Shown piece after piece: positions 17,000 through 25,797 of a stretch of 53,237 nucleotides of DNA. Origin of the DNA: Pseudomonas sp. S31 (GTDB lineage: Bacteria > Pseudomonadota > Gammaproteobacteria > Pseudomonadales > Pseudomonadaceae); assembly GCF_016648105.1 (NCBI RefSeq), contig NZ_JACVVE010000039.1, positions 1 to 53,237 of the forward strand, given 5' to 3'. Position 1 is the stretch's first letter. Each line of letters opens with the position of its first letter. Both the position numbers and the translations under genes were made by a program. Below the pieces are notes generated by a model, which did not search any database, had not been told where the DNA came from, and saw only the letters and a list, made by a program, of their open reading frames with translations.

Positions 17000-18303
17000 T
17001 CGACGCCCTCCGCCAGAACGGTGATTTCAACCCGACGATTCTTCGCCCGGCCCTGCGCGGTGGCGTTCGACGCCAGCGGCTCGGTGTCGCTCAGCCCTTG
17101 CGCGCTGAAGCGCTCGGGTTGCCCGGTGCGAGCGACGAGGATGGCCTTGACCTCTTCGGCGCGCGCCTGCGACAGCGCCCAGTTGGACGGGAAGCGCAGC
17201 GTGGCGATGCGCTGGTTGTCGCTGTGGCCGCTGACCCGGACGTCGCCCTTGACCTTGGCCACGGCCTCGGCGATGCGCAGCATCAGCGGCTGGAAGTCGC
17301 CCTTGATGCTGGCGCTGGCACTGGCGAACAGCTCATCGCCACGGATGGTCACCACCGAGCGATCCACCGCGTCCTCCACGGCGACCCGACCGGCCTTGAT
17401 GTCCTCGGCGAGGAACCCAGCCAGGCGCGGGCGCTCCACCGGCTTGGGCTGCACTACCGGGCGGTCCATGGCCTGCACCGGGATTTCGCCCAGCGCGTGG
17501 ATACCGCGGAACACCGGCTCGGCGTCGGCGGCCAGCTTCAGGCGCAGGCCGAACAGCACCAGCAGCAGCAACGCCATGGCCACCGCCAGGCCGACCCAGG
17601 GCGGCACGAACTGAGCCAGGCGATCGCGGCTCACGGTCACCCCGCGCCAGTGCGGCGACAGTTCACGCTCGCGCTCGCCACGGGCGCCGCGGATGGCCGC
17701 AGCAGTGCGCTCGCGCAGGGCTTCGAGCTGGGCACGGCCATCGTTCATGACCCGGTAGCGGCCTTCGAAGCCAAGGCTGGTGCACAGGTACAGCAGCTCC
17801 AGCAGGTCGAGGCGTTCGCGCGGGCTCTGCAGGCAGTGCTCCATCAGCTGGAACACCTTCTCGCCGCCCCAGGCCTCGTTGTGCACGGTGATCAGCAGGC
17901 TCTGCCGGCCCCAGTCGCTGGCACTGCCCCACGGCGTGCTGAGCACCGCCTCGTCCAGCGCGGTGCACAACGCGTAGCGCGCCAGCAGCACCTCGTTGCG
18001 GGCCACCCCGGCGGCTTCGGCGCGCTCCTCGAACTGGCGCAGATAAGCCAGCAGCTGCGCCCGCAGGCTGGCCGGCGCCGGGTGAGCGATGGTGTTGCGC
18101 AGACGGGTGAGCAAGGCCAGCAGTGGCCCGGCGGCCTGCTCCAGCGGGTTGAGGCCCACGCCCTGCCCAGCTGCCAACGGCTCGGCAGGCACCTGCAGGG
18201 GGGCGGGCGGCACCGCCTGCGCGGCGGCAGGCTGCGGGGCACGGCCACCGGGGCGCGGCATGAACTGGGTGCGGTCGTTGGCCTGCGGATCGTCCGGATG
18301 CAT
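16996..18303 (-). CDS. tssL: TssL (DotU) with C-terminal OmpA-like domain
   Basis: 435 residues. Residues 50-220 are the cytoplasmic DotU domain (RNEVLLARYALCTALDEAVL, WGRQSLL, GFEGRYRV). One membrane helix follows at about 235-254, then a periplasmic OmpA/MotB-type peptidoglycan-binding domain (about 300-432, with RVSGHSDNQ and NWALSQARAEEV and GRAKNRRVEI). Fused TssL of this kind anchors the complex to the cell wall. The N-terminus has RTQFMPRPGG with Thr12. In Agrobacterium, phosphorylation of an N-terminal threonine of TssL by PpkA creates an Fha binding site, so Thr12 is a candidate target. It lies 6 bp after tssK. Confidence 0.93.
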   Translation of the reverse strand: MHPDDPQANDRTQFMPRPGGRAPQPAAAQAVPPAPLQVPAEPLAAGQGVGLNPLEQAAGPLLALLTRLRNTIAHPAPASLRAQLLAYLRQFEERAEAAGVARNEVLLARYALCTALDEAVLSTPWGSASDWGRQSLLITVHNEAWGGEKVFQLMEHCLQSPRERLDLLELLYLCTSLGFEGRYRVMNDGRAQLEALRERTAAAIRGARGERERELSPHWRGVTVSRDRLAQFVPPWVGLAVAMALLLLVLFGLRLKLAADAEPVFRGIHALGEIPVQAMDRPVVQPKPVERPRLAGFLAEDIKAGRVAVEDAVDRSVVTIRGDELFASASASIKGDFQPLMLRIAEAVAKVKGDVRVSGHSDNQRIATLRFPSNWALSQARAEEVKAILVARTGQPERFSAQGLSDTEPLASNATAQGRAKNRRVEITVLAEGVE

Positions 18304-18309
18304 CGCGGC

Positions 18310-19644
18310 TTATCCTCGAATGGCCCAGAAGGCCAGGCTCAGGCCGGGGAACTCACCGGCAACGTAGAAGGCGAAGCCACCGGAGTGCTGCAGCTGCTTC
18401 CAGTGCTCGCTGCCGCGGTCGAGCTCGAAATAGGTGGAGCCGGCGTGGAACGGGATCTGCCGTGGCGCCACTGGCAGCGGCAGCAGGCCGATGCCTGGCA
18501 GTTGCAGGTTGACCAGATCGCGGATGTGCTCCACCGAGCCGATCTTGCTCTGCTGGCCGAAACGGCTGCGCAGGGTCTCGCTGGGCACGTCGGCGCGCAC
18601 CACCAGGATGAAACTGGCGCTGTCGAGCAGGCTGCGATCGGCGAGCATGCCGACGTGGATGCCATAGGCCTTCTCGACGATGGGAATGGCCACGGCCTTG
18701 CTGTCGATCAGTGTCGACAGGGCCTCGCGCAGCGCCGCCATGACCGGGGCGAAGGTCGCCGCCAGGTCGTCGTGCTGGTACACCGGGAAACTGTGCGGGC
18801 GGCGGCCGTCACGGGTGAAGGTGGCGAACTCGCCGGCCAGGGCCACCAGTTCGCTGTACAGGCGTTCGGGGTGCAACGGGCTCAGCTGGTTGAGGTGTTC
18901 GACCAGCGGCTGGGCGCGGTTGACCAGTTGCAGCAGCATGAAGTCGGCGATCTCCGAGGCGCCGCCATTGGCCGAGGCCACCACCCGCCCGGCCAGGGCT
19001 TCGCCACGCTGGTGCAGCAGGCCCAGCAGCTCGCCGCAGAAGCTCGACAACGGCTGGCTGGCCGCCACGTCGAGCACCGGTGGGATATAGCTGTCGTCGA
19101 CCACCAGGGCGCGGTCGGCACGTTTTTCGCGAATGCGCAGCATGCCCAGCGTGGCGTGGTCGCTCAGGCCGTCTTCGCTGCGCAGCAGGCGCAGGGCACG
19201 GCTGCCGAGCGCCAGCGGGGCACGGTTCTCGAACGGTGCGTTGTCGTCGCGCACCTCGCTCACCCGGCTGATGTAGCGGGCGCCAGCGCTGGCCTCGCCT
19301 TCGTCGACCGTATCGCGGGCGCCGGCGCGCTTGAGCGGCAGGCCCAGGTGGATCACTGCGTCACGCAGCTCGTCGGGCACCTCCAGCGGAGCCGGCGCCA
19401 GGTCGTCGCGCGGGATGTCGAACGGCGTGCCGTCGGGCAGCAGGCCACGGGCGCGGAGGATCGCCAACTTGCCCTGGGCGAGCTGGCCCTGGTCGAGCAG
19501 CAGCTCGGAAAAACCCCAGGCGGCAGCGCTCAGCGGGCGGCTGCGGGCGTCGACGAAGTGCTCCAGGTAGCGGTCATGCTGTTGGAAGTGCTGGGTCGTG
19601 ATGAACATGCCTTCCGACCAGACCACGCGATTGTTCCAGGACAT
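18310..19644 (-). CDS. tssK: TssK, T6SS baseplate-membrane connector
   Basis: A 444-residue TssK/VasE-type protein, recognised from its start MSWNNRVVWSEGMFITTQHFQQHDRYLE and internal segments such as RIREKRADRALVVDDSYIPP and IPIVEKAYGIHVGML. TssK trimers link the TssEFG baseplate to the TssL/TssM membrane complex. It lies 15 bp after tssJ and 6 bp before tssL in the leftward operon. Length is normal for the family. Confidence 0.93.
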   Translation of the reverse strand: MSWNNRVVWSEGMFITTQHFQQHDRYLEHFVDARSRPLSAAAWGFSELLLDQGQLAQGKLAILRARGLLPDGTPFDIPRDDLAPAPLEVPDELRDAVIHLGLPLKRAGARDTVDEGEASAGARYISRVSEVRDDNAPFENRAPLALGSRALRLLRSEDGLSDHATLGMLRIREKRADRALVVDDSYIPPVLDVAASQPLSSFCGELLGLLHQRGEALAGRVVASANGGASEIADFMLLQLVNRAQPLVEHLNQLSPLHPERLYSELVALAGEFATFTRDGRRPHSFPVYQHDDLAATFAPVMAALREALSTLIDSKAVAIPIVEKAYGIHVGMLADRSLLDSASFILVVRADVPSETLRSRFGQQSKIGSVEHIRDLVNLQLPGIGLLPLPVAPRQIPFHAGSTYFELDRGSEHWKQLQHSGGFAFYVAGEFPGLSLAFWAIRG

Positions 19645-19659
19645 GGGGACTCCGATTGC

Positions 19660-20145
19660 CTAGTGGGCAGGCACAGGTTGTGGGGTGGCCACGGCGCTGC
19701 GCACGGCGCGCACATCGAGGCTGATCTGATAGTCACGCGGCGGCACCGACAGCACGCTGCGCCACTGGGCCTGGTCGACTTCGCGATAGCCGACCACCAG
19801 GCCGAGCTGGCGGGTGGCCGGGTCCAATGGGCGTTCGAGGCGCAGCTGCGCGCCGGGCTGCAACAGCACTTCGTCCTGGTCGATGAGGTCGGCGCCGAGG
19901 GTCGCCTGGGCGCGGTCGGCCAGGGCGAAGTAATCGGCGCGGGCGAAGGCGGCGGCGTTCTTCAGCTCGTACAGGCGCACCCGCACCGGCGCGGGTGTGC
20001 CGTCAGCACCAGGGTTGAGCCCGGCGGCGGCGCTGAAATACAGGGTCACGCCCGCGTCGTCGGCGGGTGGAGGCTCGGGCGTGTCCTTGCTGCAGGCGCT
20101 GAGCAGTACCAGGGCCAGTGCTGCGATCAGGGGTGTTGCTCTCAT
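19660..20145 (-). CDS. tssJ: TssJ, outer-membrane lipoprotein of the T6SS
   Basis: 161 residues from the start chosen at 20145, which has a good ribosome site (GAGGACAAGG directly upstream); a second ATG at 20157 adds four residues. The signal sequence ends in lipobox LLSAC. The mature part has the SciN/TssJ beta-sandwich pattern, including VRVRLYELKNAAAFARADYFAL and GYREVDQAQW. TssJ anchors TssM to the outer membrane. It follows fha by 39 bp. Confidence 0.92.
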   Translation of the reverse strand: MRATPLIAALALVLLSACSKDTPEPPPADDAGVTLYFSAAAGLNPGADGTPAPVRVRLYELKNAAAFARADYFALADRAQATLGADLIDQDEVLLQPGAQLRLERPLDPATRQLGLVVGYREVDQAQWRSVLSVPPRDYQISLDVRAVRSAVATPQPVPAH

Positions 20146-20184
20146 CCTTGTCCTCATGACGTACCGTGGTCTTCCTGGGCTCGC

Positions 20185-21582
20185 TCAACTGCGTTGCAAT
20201 CGGTGGTTGTGGGCCTCGTAGGCGCGGCTGAACTCGCGGCCGAAAAGGTCTTGGAAGTCGTCCTCGGCCTCCCGGGAAATCTGCCCGTAGAGCTCGGTGA
20301 ACTGCTGCCAGCAATGCGCCTGGCGCGAGCCGCCGAACAGCTTGGCCAGCCCGGCGGCAGGCGCCAGGCGCTGCTCCAGGCGGGCCGGCTCGAAGCGCGC
20401 GAGCAGGTGCTTGATGGCGGCCTCCACGCCGGCCATCACGGCCAGCTGGTGGGCACGCACATCGTCGAAGCTGTCCCGCACGGCCTGGTCCGGCGCCAGG
20501 AACGCCTGGTTACCGTGACGCAACAGCAACAGCAGCGCCTCGTCGGCATTGGGGGCGAACTTCAGCGGGTTGTTCTGCACCGGGGCGATGGTGGTCTGCT
20601 GCATGCGGAACTCACCCTTGAGGCTGCTGCGTGCACGCAGCACATCGATCAGGCCTTCGACCATCAGCCGGTAACTGCGGCCGATGGCTTCCATCTGTGC
20701 GGCGGCATCGGCGACATCGATGCGCAGGTGCTCGACACCGGCACCACGCAGGAACGCCTGGAGCAGTTCATCGCTGCCCGTGGCCGCGGCCGGTGCTGGC
20801 GGAGCCACAGGTACAGGTGCAGCAGTCTCGGCCGGCACCAGGGGCGGCAAAATCGATTCTGGGGCGGGTGCTGCGGGTGGCTCTGCCGGTGCCGGCACCG
20901 GCATCGCGGCTGGCGGCGTGTCGAACAAGTTCCAGTCTTCCGGAATCACCCCGGGCGCAGCGGCTGCGGCCACCGGTGCCGGCAGTTCTGGTGGCGGCTC
21001 TGGTGGCAATACGGGGGTCGGCGGGCGAAAATCATGTTGCTGGGCCGGCACATGGTCGGGCTGGCTGATCGGCGCAACGCTCGAAGGGCCGAGAAAATCG
21101 AACAGGTCGGGCAGCGTATCGTGGCTCGATGCCCCGTGCAGGAACGCCGCCGGCGCGCCGGAAATCGGCGGGCTGGCCACGACCGGCGCCGCCCCCTGGT
21201 TGGCCATCAGCGCCTCGAAACTGTGCATCTCGGGCGCGCCGCCAACACTGCTGGACAGGCCGGCGTCGATCCGAGCCTGGATCTCGTACTCGCCTATTCG
21301 GATAACTTCGCCATCCATCAGTGGCTCGCTGTTGCCGCGGCGCAGGCGCACACCCGCGTGAACTAATTCCACACCATTGGTACTGCTATCGGTCAAGTAA
21401 TAGCGCCCATCCTTGAACTGGATCACACAATGCCTGGACGAAACCAGCCGCTCCGGATCAGGAAGTACCCAATCATTATCCGCCGCACGCCCAACAGTGA
21501 TGGCACCGGTTTCCAGCAACTTCTCCGAGCATTGCCCGGGAGTAATCTTGTGATAACTGGTGATAGTCAGGCAAAGTGCCAT
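20185..21582 (-). CDS. fha1: Fha (TagH), phospho-threonine reader of the T6SS
   Basis: 465 residues. The N-terminal FHA domain (about 18-95) has GAITVGRAADNDWVL, the phosphopeptide-binding SSRHC, YYLTDSSTNGVEL and GEVIRIGEYEI. A long proline/alanine-rich linker (about 125-270) precedes a helical C-terminal T6SS-specific domain (about 280-465). Phosphorylated Fha1 promotes assembly in P. aeruginosa, and PppA reverses this. I chose ATG at 21582 because GGAGG sits five bases upstream; an earlier ATG at 21618 lacks such a site. First gene of the leftward operon. Confidence 0.92.
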   Translation of the reverse strand: MALCLTITSYHKITPGQCSEKLLETGAITVGRAADNDWVLPDPERLVSSRHCVIQFKDGRYYLTDSSTNGVELVHAGVRLRRGNSEPLMDGEVIRIGEYEIQARIDAGLSSSVGGAPEMHSFEALMANQGAAPVVASPPISGAPAAFLHGASSHDTLPDLFDFLGPSSVAPISQPDHVPAQQHDFRPPTPVLPPEPPPELPAPVAAAAAPGVIPEDWNLFDTPPAAMPVPAPAEPPAAPAPESILPPLVPAETAAPVPVAPPAPAAATGSDELLQAFLRGAGVEHLRIDVADAAAQMEAIGRSYRLMVEGLIDVLRARSSLKGEFRMQQTTIAPVQNNPLKFAPNADEALLLLLRHGNQAFLAPDQAVRDSFDDVRAHQLAVMAGVEAAIKHLLARFEPARLEQRLAPAAGLAKLFGGSRQAHCWQQFTELYGQISREAEDDFQDLFGREFSRAYEAHNHRLQRS

Positions 21583-21976
21583 CACGCCTCCTTGCATATA
21601 TGTGAAACGCAAAGCCATTCATTTGAATAGTTTCGACCAAGCATTCAAATGAGTGCTGAACCTCTTGATTTCAAAGGCCTTCACGCTAAATACCGAATAA
21701 CGGACCAGGCATTTAACCCTAGGATCGAGGCACTTTGATGGCAGCCGACAAATGGTACAGGATAGCTGCCAACCCGGTCACAATGGCCACTCAGGGCGCG
21801 TAGCTTACCTTGACACTCGCGAACAAATAAACCATAAATGCGCAACTTCGAAGTACCAAAACGATATCACACTGATATCACCCAGGTACTCTTTGCCAAG
21901 TTTGTGCGCTGGTTCACACTTGTAACTTCGCACGCGAAAACGCCCCACCACGGGCCGATATGGAGATCGATTTCTG
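21583..21976. promoter_or_regulatory. Divergent regulatory region between the two T6SS operons
   Basis: This 394-bp, AT-richer gap holds no gene and must carry the promoters of both T6SS operons. Near fha there is a perfect 9-bp inverted repeat, CATTTGAAT (21620-21628) and ATTCAAATG (21643-21651). On the tssA side a palindrome CTTCGAAG (21846-21853) is followed by two copies of GATATCAC (21863-21870 and 21874-21881), 11 bp apart, about one helical turn. I found no clear sigma-54 site by eye. These repeats are candidates for regulator binding; no regulator is known from the sequence. Confidence 0.5.
21810..21838 (+). promoter_or_regulatory. Candidate sigma-70 promoter for the tssA operon
   Basis: A perfect -35 TTGACA (21810-21815) is followed after 17 bp by CATAAA (21833-21838), four of six bases matching the -10 consensus. 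This would start transcription near 21845, leaving a leader of about 130 bases that contains the GATATCAC direct repeats. It is the best promoter-like match on this strand in the gap; not proven. Confidence 0.5.
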
Positions 21977-23008
21977 GTGAACTCATCGCAGTTGCTCGCC
22001 GCTGTTTCAGCTGATTTCCCCTGCGGCGATGACCTCGAATACGACGCCGATTTCCTGCAGCTGGAACGCGATGCCCAGGGCCGCCCCGAGCGCGTGATGG
22101 GCGACGCCATCCAGCCTGCCGAACCACCCCAATGGCGCGATATCGAACAGGCCTGCACCACCCTGCTGCAACGCAGCAAGGACCTGCGCATCACCCATTT
22201 TCTGCTCCAGGCCAACCTCGCCCTGCACGGCTTGCCGGGCCTGGCCGCCAGCCTCGAACTGATTCGCGACTTGCTCGCCGAGTACTGGCTGTACCTGCAC
22301 CCGCAACTGGACGCCGCCGACGACAACGACCCCACGGTACGGGTCAACGCCCTCGCTGGCCTGACCTGCGAGCGCAACATCGGCCTGCTGCGCGACGCCG
22401 TGCTGGTGCGCTCGCGCGCCTTTGGTCCGGTCACCTTGCGTGCCGCCCTGCACGCGGCCGGCGTGCAGCACTTCGCCAGCGAACAGCTGAGCGCCGAGGA
22501 ACTGGCTGCCGCCCTGCGTGATGCCGACGACGAGCAGTTGCAGCAATGCCATCAGGCTCTGCAACTGGCCCGCGAGGCCGTGGATGCCATCGAGAACCGG
22601 GTCAATGACCAGGTCGGCTCGGCCAGCGGGGTCGACCTGTCGCCCCTGAGCCAGCCGTTACGCCAGGTGCAGCAGGTGCTGGCCGACTACGGCCCGGCCG
22701 GAGCCGCCCCTGCACTGGAGCCCGACGAGACGGCGACCAGCGCCAGCGAGAGCGACCTGCCCGCCGCAGTCAGCCCCAGCCCACGGCCTGCCGCACGCCC
22801 TGGCGAAATCAGCAGCCGCGAAGACGTGCAGCAGAGCCTCGACCGCCTGCTGCAGTACTACGCCCGCCACGAGCCCTCGAGCCCGTTGCCCGTGCTGCTG
22901 CACCGGGCGAAGAAGCTGGTCAACGCCGATTTCGCAAGCATCGTCCGCGACCTGATCCCCGATGGCTGGTCGCAATTCGAGAACCTGCGCGGCCGCGAGG
23001 ACGACTGA
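21977..23008 (+). CDS. tssA: TssA, T6SS baseplate/cap protein
   Basis: A 343-residue TssA. The N-terminal ImpA_N domain is clear (VSADFPCGDDLEYDADFLQLER, PAEPPQWRDIEQAC, DLRITHFLLQANLAL). A linker with serine/alanine repeats leads to a C-terminal helical domain (REDVQQSLDRLLQYYARHEPSS, HRAKKLVNADF). TssA primes tail assembly at the baseplate. It starts with GTG; a GGAG at 21962-21965 is about 11 bases upstream. First gene of the rightward operon, followed by tssB after 72 bp. Confidence 0.92.
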   Translation: MNSSQLLAAVSADFPCGDDLEYDADFLQLERDAQGRPERVMGDAIQPAEPPQWRDIEQACTTLLQRSKDLRITHFLLQANLALHGLPGLAASLELIRDLLAEYWLYLHPQLDAADDNDPTVRVNALAGLTCERNIGLLRDAVLVRSRAFGPVTLRAALHAAGVQHFASEQLSAEELAAALRDADDEQLQQCHQALQLAREAVDAIENRVNDQVGSASGVDLSPLSQPLRQVQQVLADYGPAGAAPALEPDETATSASESDLPAAVSPSPRPAARPGEISSREDVQQSLDRLLQYYARHEPSSPLPVLLHRAKKLVNADFASIVRDLIPDGWSQFENLRGREDD

Positions 23009-23080
23009 CGTCATCGCGCCGCATCAATACCGACGCCCGCAACGAACAGCGCCGCCGTACCGGCGACCAGGAGGAACAAC

Positions 23081-23596
23081 GTGGCGAAAGACAGCTCCCA
23101 GAAATTCATCGCGCGCAACCGCGCGCCGCGGGTGCAGATCGAATATGACGTCGAACTCTACGGCGCCGAGAAGAAGGTCCAGTTGCCGTTCGTCATGGGC
23201 GTGCTCTCCGACCTCGCCGGCAAGCCGGCCGAGCCGCTGCCTGCAGTGGAGGACCGCAAGTTCCTGGAAATCGACGTCGACAACTTCGACTCGCGCCTGA
23301 AGGCGATGAAGCCACGCGTGGCCTTCAACGTGCCCAACGAGCTGACCGGCGAAGGCAACCTGAGCCTGGACATCACCTTCGAGAGCATGGACGACTTCAG
23401 CCCGGCCGCCGTGGCGCGCAAGGTCGATGCCCTCAACCAACTGCTCGAAGCCCGCACCCAGCTGGCCAACCTGCTGACCTACATGGACGGCAAGACCGGT
23501 GCCGAGGACATCATCCTCAAGGCCATCAAGGACCCGGCCCTGCTCCAGGCCCTGGCCAGCGCGCCGAAACCCGCCGACAACGAGCCCAAGGCCTGA
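23081..23596 (+). CDS. tssB: TssB, small sheath subunit
   Basis: 171 residues, the usual TssB/VipA length. It has the family start SSQKFIARNRAPRVQIEYDVE and the conserved LPFVMGVLSDLAGKP. It forms the contractile sheath with TssC. The GTG start is backed by a strong AGGAGG site about seven bases upstream. tssC follows after 11 bp. Confidence 0.95.
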   Translation: MAKDSSQKFIARNRAPRVQIEYDVELYGAEKKVQLPFVMGVLSDLAGKPAEPLPAVEDRKFLEIDVDNFDSRLKAMKPRVAFNVPNELTGEGNLSLDITFESMDDFSPAAVARKVDALNQLLEARTQLANLLTYMDGKTGAEDIILKAIKDPALLQALASAPKPADNEPKA

Positions 23597-23607
23597 GGAG
23601 ACAGCCC

Positions 23608-25104
23608 ATGAACGATCCATTGCGCGACGCCCAGGCCCAACAGGCCGCCGCCACCCAGGACCCGAGCGAATTCGCAAGCCTGCTGCTGCAGGAGTTCAAG
23701 CCCAAGACCGAGCGTGCCAAGGAAGCGGTGGAAAGCGCCGTGCGCACCCTGGCCGAGCAAGCCCTGGCGCAGACCAACCTGGTCTCCAACGATGCCATCG
23801 GTTCGATCGAGCAGATCATCGCCGCCATCGACGCCAAGCTCACCGCCCAGGTCAACCAGATCATCCACCACGATGACTTCCAGCAGCTGGAAAGCGCCTG
23901 GCGTGGCCTGCACTACCTGGTCAACAACACCGAGAGCGACGAGCAGCTGAAGATCCGCGTGCTCAACGTATCGAAGACCGACCTGCACCGCACCCTGAAG
24001 AAATTCAAGGGCACCGCCTGGGACCAGAGCCCGATCTTCAAGAAGCTGTACGAGGAAGAGTACGGCCAGTTCGGCGGCGAGCCCTATGGCTGCCTGGTCG
24101 GCGACTACTACTTCGACCAGTCGCCACAGAACGTCGAGCTGCTGGGCGAAATGTCGAAGATCTGCGCCTCGATGCACGCGCCGTTCATCTCCGCCGCCTC
24201 GCCGACCGTTTTGGGCATGGGCTCGTGGCAGGAACTGAGCAACCCGCGCGACCTGACCAAGATCTTCACCACCCCGGAGTACGCCGGCTGGCGTTCGCTG
24301 CGTGAGTCGGAAGACGCGCGCTACATCGGCCTGACCATGCCACGCTTCCTGGCGCGCCTGCCCTACGGCGCCAAGACCGACCCGGTCGAAGCCTTCGCCT
24401 TCGAGGAAGACACCGACGGCGCCGACAGCAGCAAGTACACCTGGGCCAACGCCGCCTACGCCATGGCAGTGAACATCAACCGTTCGTTCAAGTACTACGG
24501 CTGGTGCTCGCGCATCCGCGGCGTGGAATCGGGTGGCGAAGTGCAGGGGCTGCCGGCGCACACCTTCCCCACCGACGACGGTGGCGTGGACATGAAGTGC
24601 CCGACCGAGATCGCCATTTCCGACCGCCGCGAAGCGGAACTGGCCAAGAACGGCTTCATGCCGCTGCTGCACAAGAAGAACACCGACTTCGCCGCCTTCA
24701 TCGGCGCCCAGTCGCTGCAGAAGCCGGCCGAGTACGACGACCCGGACGCCAGCGCCAACGCCAACCTGGCCGCGCGCCTGCCGTACCTGTTCGCCACCTG
24801 CCGCTTCGCCCACTACCTCAAGTGCATCGTTCGCGACAAGATCGGCTCGTTCAAGGAAAAGGACGAGATGCAGCGCTGGCTGCAGGACTGGATCCTCAAC
24901 TACGTCGACGGCGACCCGGCGCACTCCACCGAGACCACCAAGGCCCAGCACCCGCTGGCAGCGGCCGAGGTGGTGGTCGAGGACGTCGAAGGCAACCCGG
25001 GTTACTACAACTCGCGCTTCTACCTGCGCCCGCACTACCAGCTCGAAGGGCTGACCGTATCGCTGCGCCTGGTATCGAAGCTGCCTTCGGCCAAAGGGGC
25101 CTGA
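23608..25104 (+). CDS. tssC: TssC, large sheath subunit
   Basis: A 498-residue TssC/VipB. Landmarks: the N-terminal helix pairing with TssB, LESAWRGLHYLVNNTESDEQLKIR, FGGEPYGCLVGDYYFDQ, and the C-terminal NPGYYNSRFYLRPHYQLEGL. TssB-TssC heterodimers polymerise into the sheath whose contraction drives the Hcp tube, then ClpV unfolds the N-terminal region of TssC. Full length and intact. Confidence 0.95.
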   Translation: MNDPLRDAQAQQAAATQDPSEFASLLLQEFKPKTERAKEAVESAVRTLAEQALAQTNLVSNDAIGSIEQIIAAIDAKLTAQVNQIIHHDDFQQLESAWRGLHYLVNNTESDEQLKIRVLNVSKTDLHRTLKKFKGTAWDQSPIFKKLYEEEYGQFGGEPYGCLVGDYYFDQSPQNVELLGEMSKICASMHAPFISAASPTVLGMGSWQELSNPRDLTKIFTTPEYAGWRSLRESEDARYIGLTMPRFLARLPYGAKTDPVEAFAFEEDTDGADSSKYTWANAAYAMAVNINRSFKYYGWCSRIRGVESGGEVQGLPAHTFPTDDGGVDMKCPTEIAISDRREAELAKNGFMPLLHKKNTDFAAFIGAQSLQKPAEYDDPDASANANLAARLPYLFATCRFAHYLKCIVRDKIGSFKEKDEMQRWLQDWILNYVDGDPAHSTETTKAQHPLAAAEVVVEDVEGNPGYYNSRFYLRPHYQLEGLTVSLRLVSKLPSAKGA

Positions 25105-25151
25105 GCCCCTCCCCTGCAAACCGTTAAACGACACGCAATTCCGAGGACGAC

Positions 25152-25640
25152 ATGGCTGTAGATATCTTCATCAAGATCGGCGACATCAAGGGCGAGTCCA
25201 ACGACAAGGCTCACAAGGACGAGATCGACGTGCTCAACTGGAGCTGGGGCATGTCCCAGTCCGGCAACATGCACATGGGCAGCGGCGGCGGTTCGGGCAA
25301 GGTCAACATCCAGGACCTGTCGATCACCAAGTACATCGACAAGTCCAGCCCCAACCTGATGGCCCACTGCTCCAGCGGCAAGCACATCGACAAGGTCAAG
25401 CTGACCGTGCGCAAGGCCGGTGGTGAAAGCCAGGTCGAGTACCTGATCATCAACCTCGAAGAGGTGCTGATCAGCTCGCTGAGCACCGGCGGCTCGGGCA
25501 GCGACGACCGCCTGACCGAGAACGTGACCCTGAACTTTGCCAAGGTCACCGTCGACTACCAACCGCAGAAGGCCGATGGCAGCAAGGAAGGCGGCCCGAT
25601 CAAGTACGGCTGGAACATCCGTTCCAACGTCAAGATCTGA
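25152..25640 (+). CDS. hcp: Hcp, T6SS tube protein
   Basis: A 162-residue Hcp of the P. aeruginosa Hcp1 type: VDIFIKIGDIKGESNDKAHKDEIDVL, a glycine-rich loop (MGSGGGSGK) and SDDRLTENVTLNFAKVTVDY. Hexamers stack into the secreted inner tube and can chaperone small effectors. It follows tssC by 47 bp. The next gene is tssE after 157 bp, a gap filled by a REP pair instead of tagJ. Confidence 0.95.
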   Translation: MAVDIFIKIGDIKGESNDKAHKDEIDVLNWSWGMSQSGNMHMGSGGGSGKVNIQDLSITKYIDKSSPNLMAHCSSGKHIDKVKLTVRKAGGESQVEYLIINLEEVLISSLSTGGSGSDDRLTENVTLNFAKVTVDYQPQKADGSKEGGPIKYGWNIRSNVKI

Positions 25641-25680
25641 CGCACCCGGCCCTGTGGGATATCTCCTGCCGATTGCGGTT

Positions 25681-25769
25681 CCTGTGGGAGCGGGCTTGCC
25701 CGCGAACACCGGCACCGCCGGTGCCATCCACCGCGTCGGCTGGTTCGCGGGCAAGCCCGCTCCCACAGG
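25681..25769. repeat. REP pair (REPIN-like) between hcp and tssE
   Basis: Two 26-bp arms, 25681-25706 (starting CCTGTGGGAGCGGGC) and 25744-25769 (ending CCCGCTCCCACAGG), are perfect reverse complements, with a smaller inverted repeat (GGCACCGCCGGTGCC) in the middle. This is the layout of paired Pseudomonas REP sequences. It sits inside the T6SS operon and could fold into a long hairpin in the mRNA just after hcp, which might raise hcp mRNA relative to downstream genes. Confidence 0.85.
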
Positions 25770-25797
25770 TCCAGCGACCTCCTGAGAGAACCCTGAA

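Noticed and set aside
21583..21976. Small RNA or small gene in the divergent T6SS gap
   Set aside because: No open frame with a ribosome site and no hairpin plus U-run that would end a short RNA.
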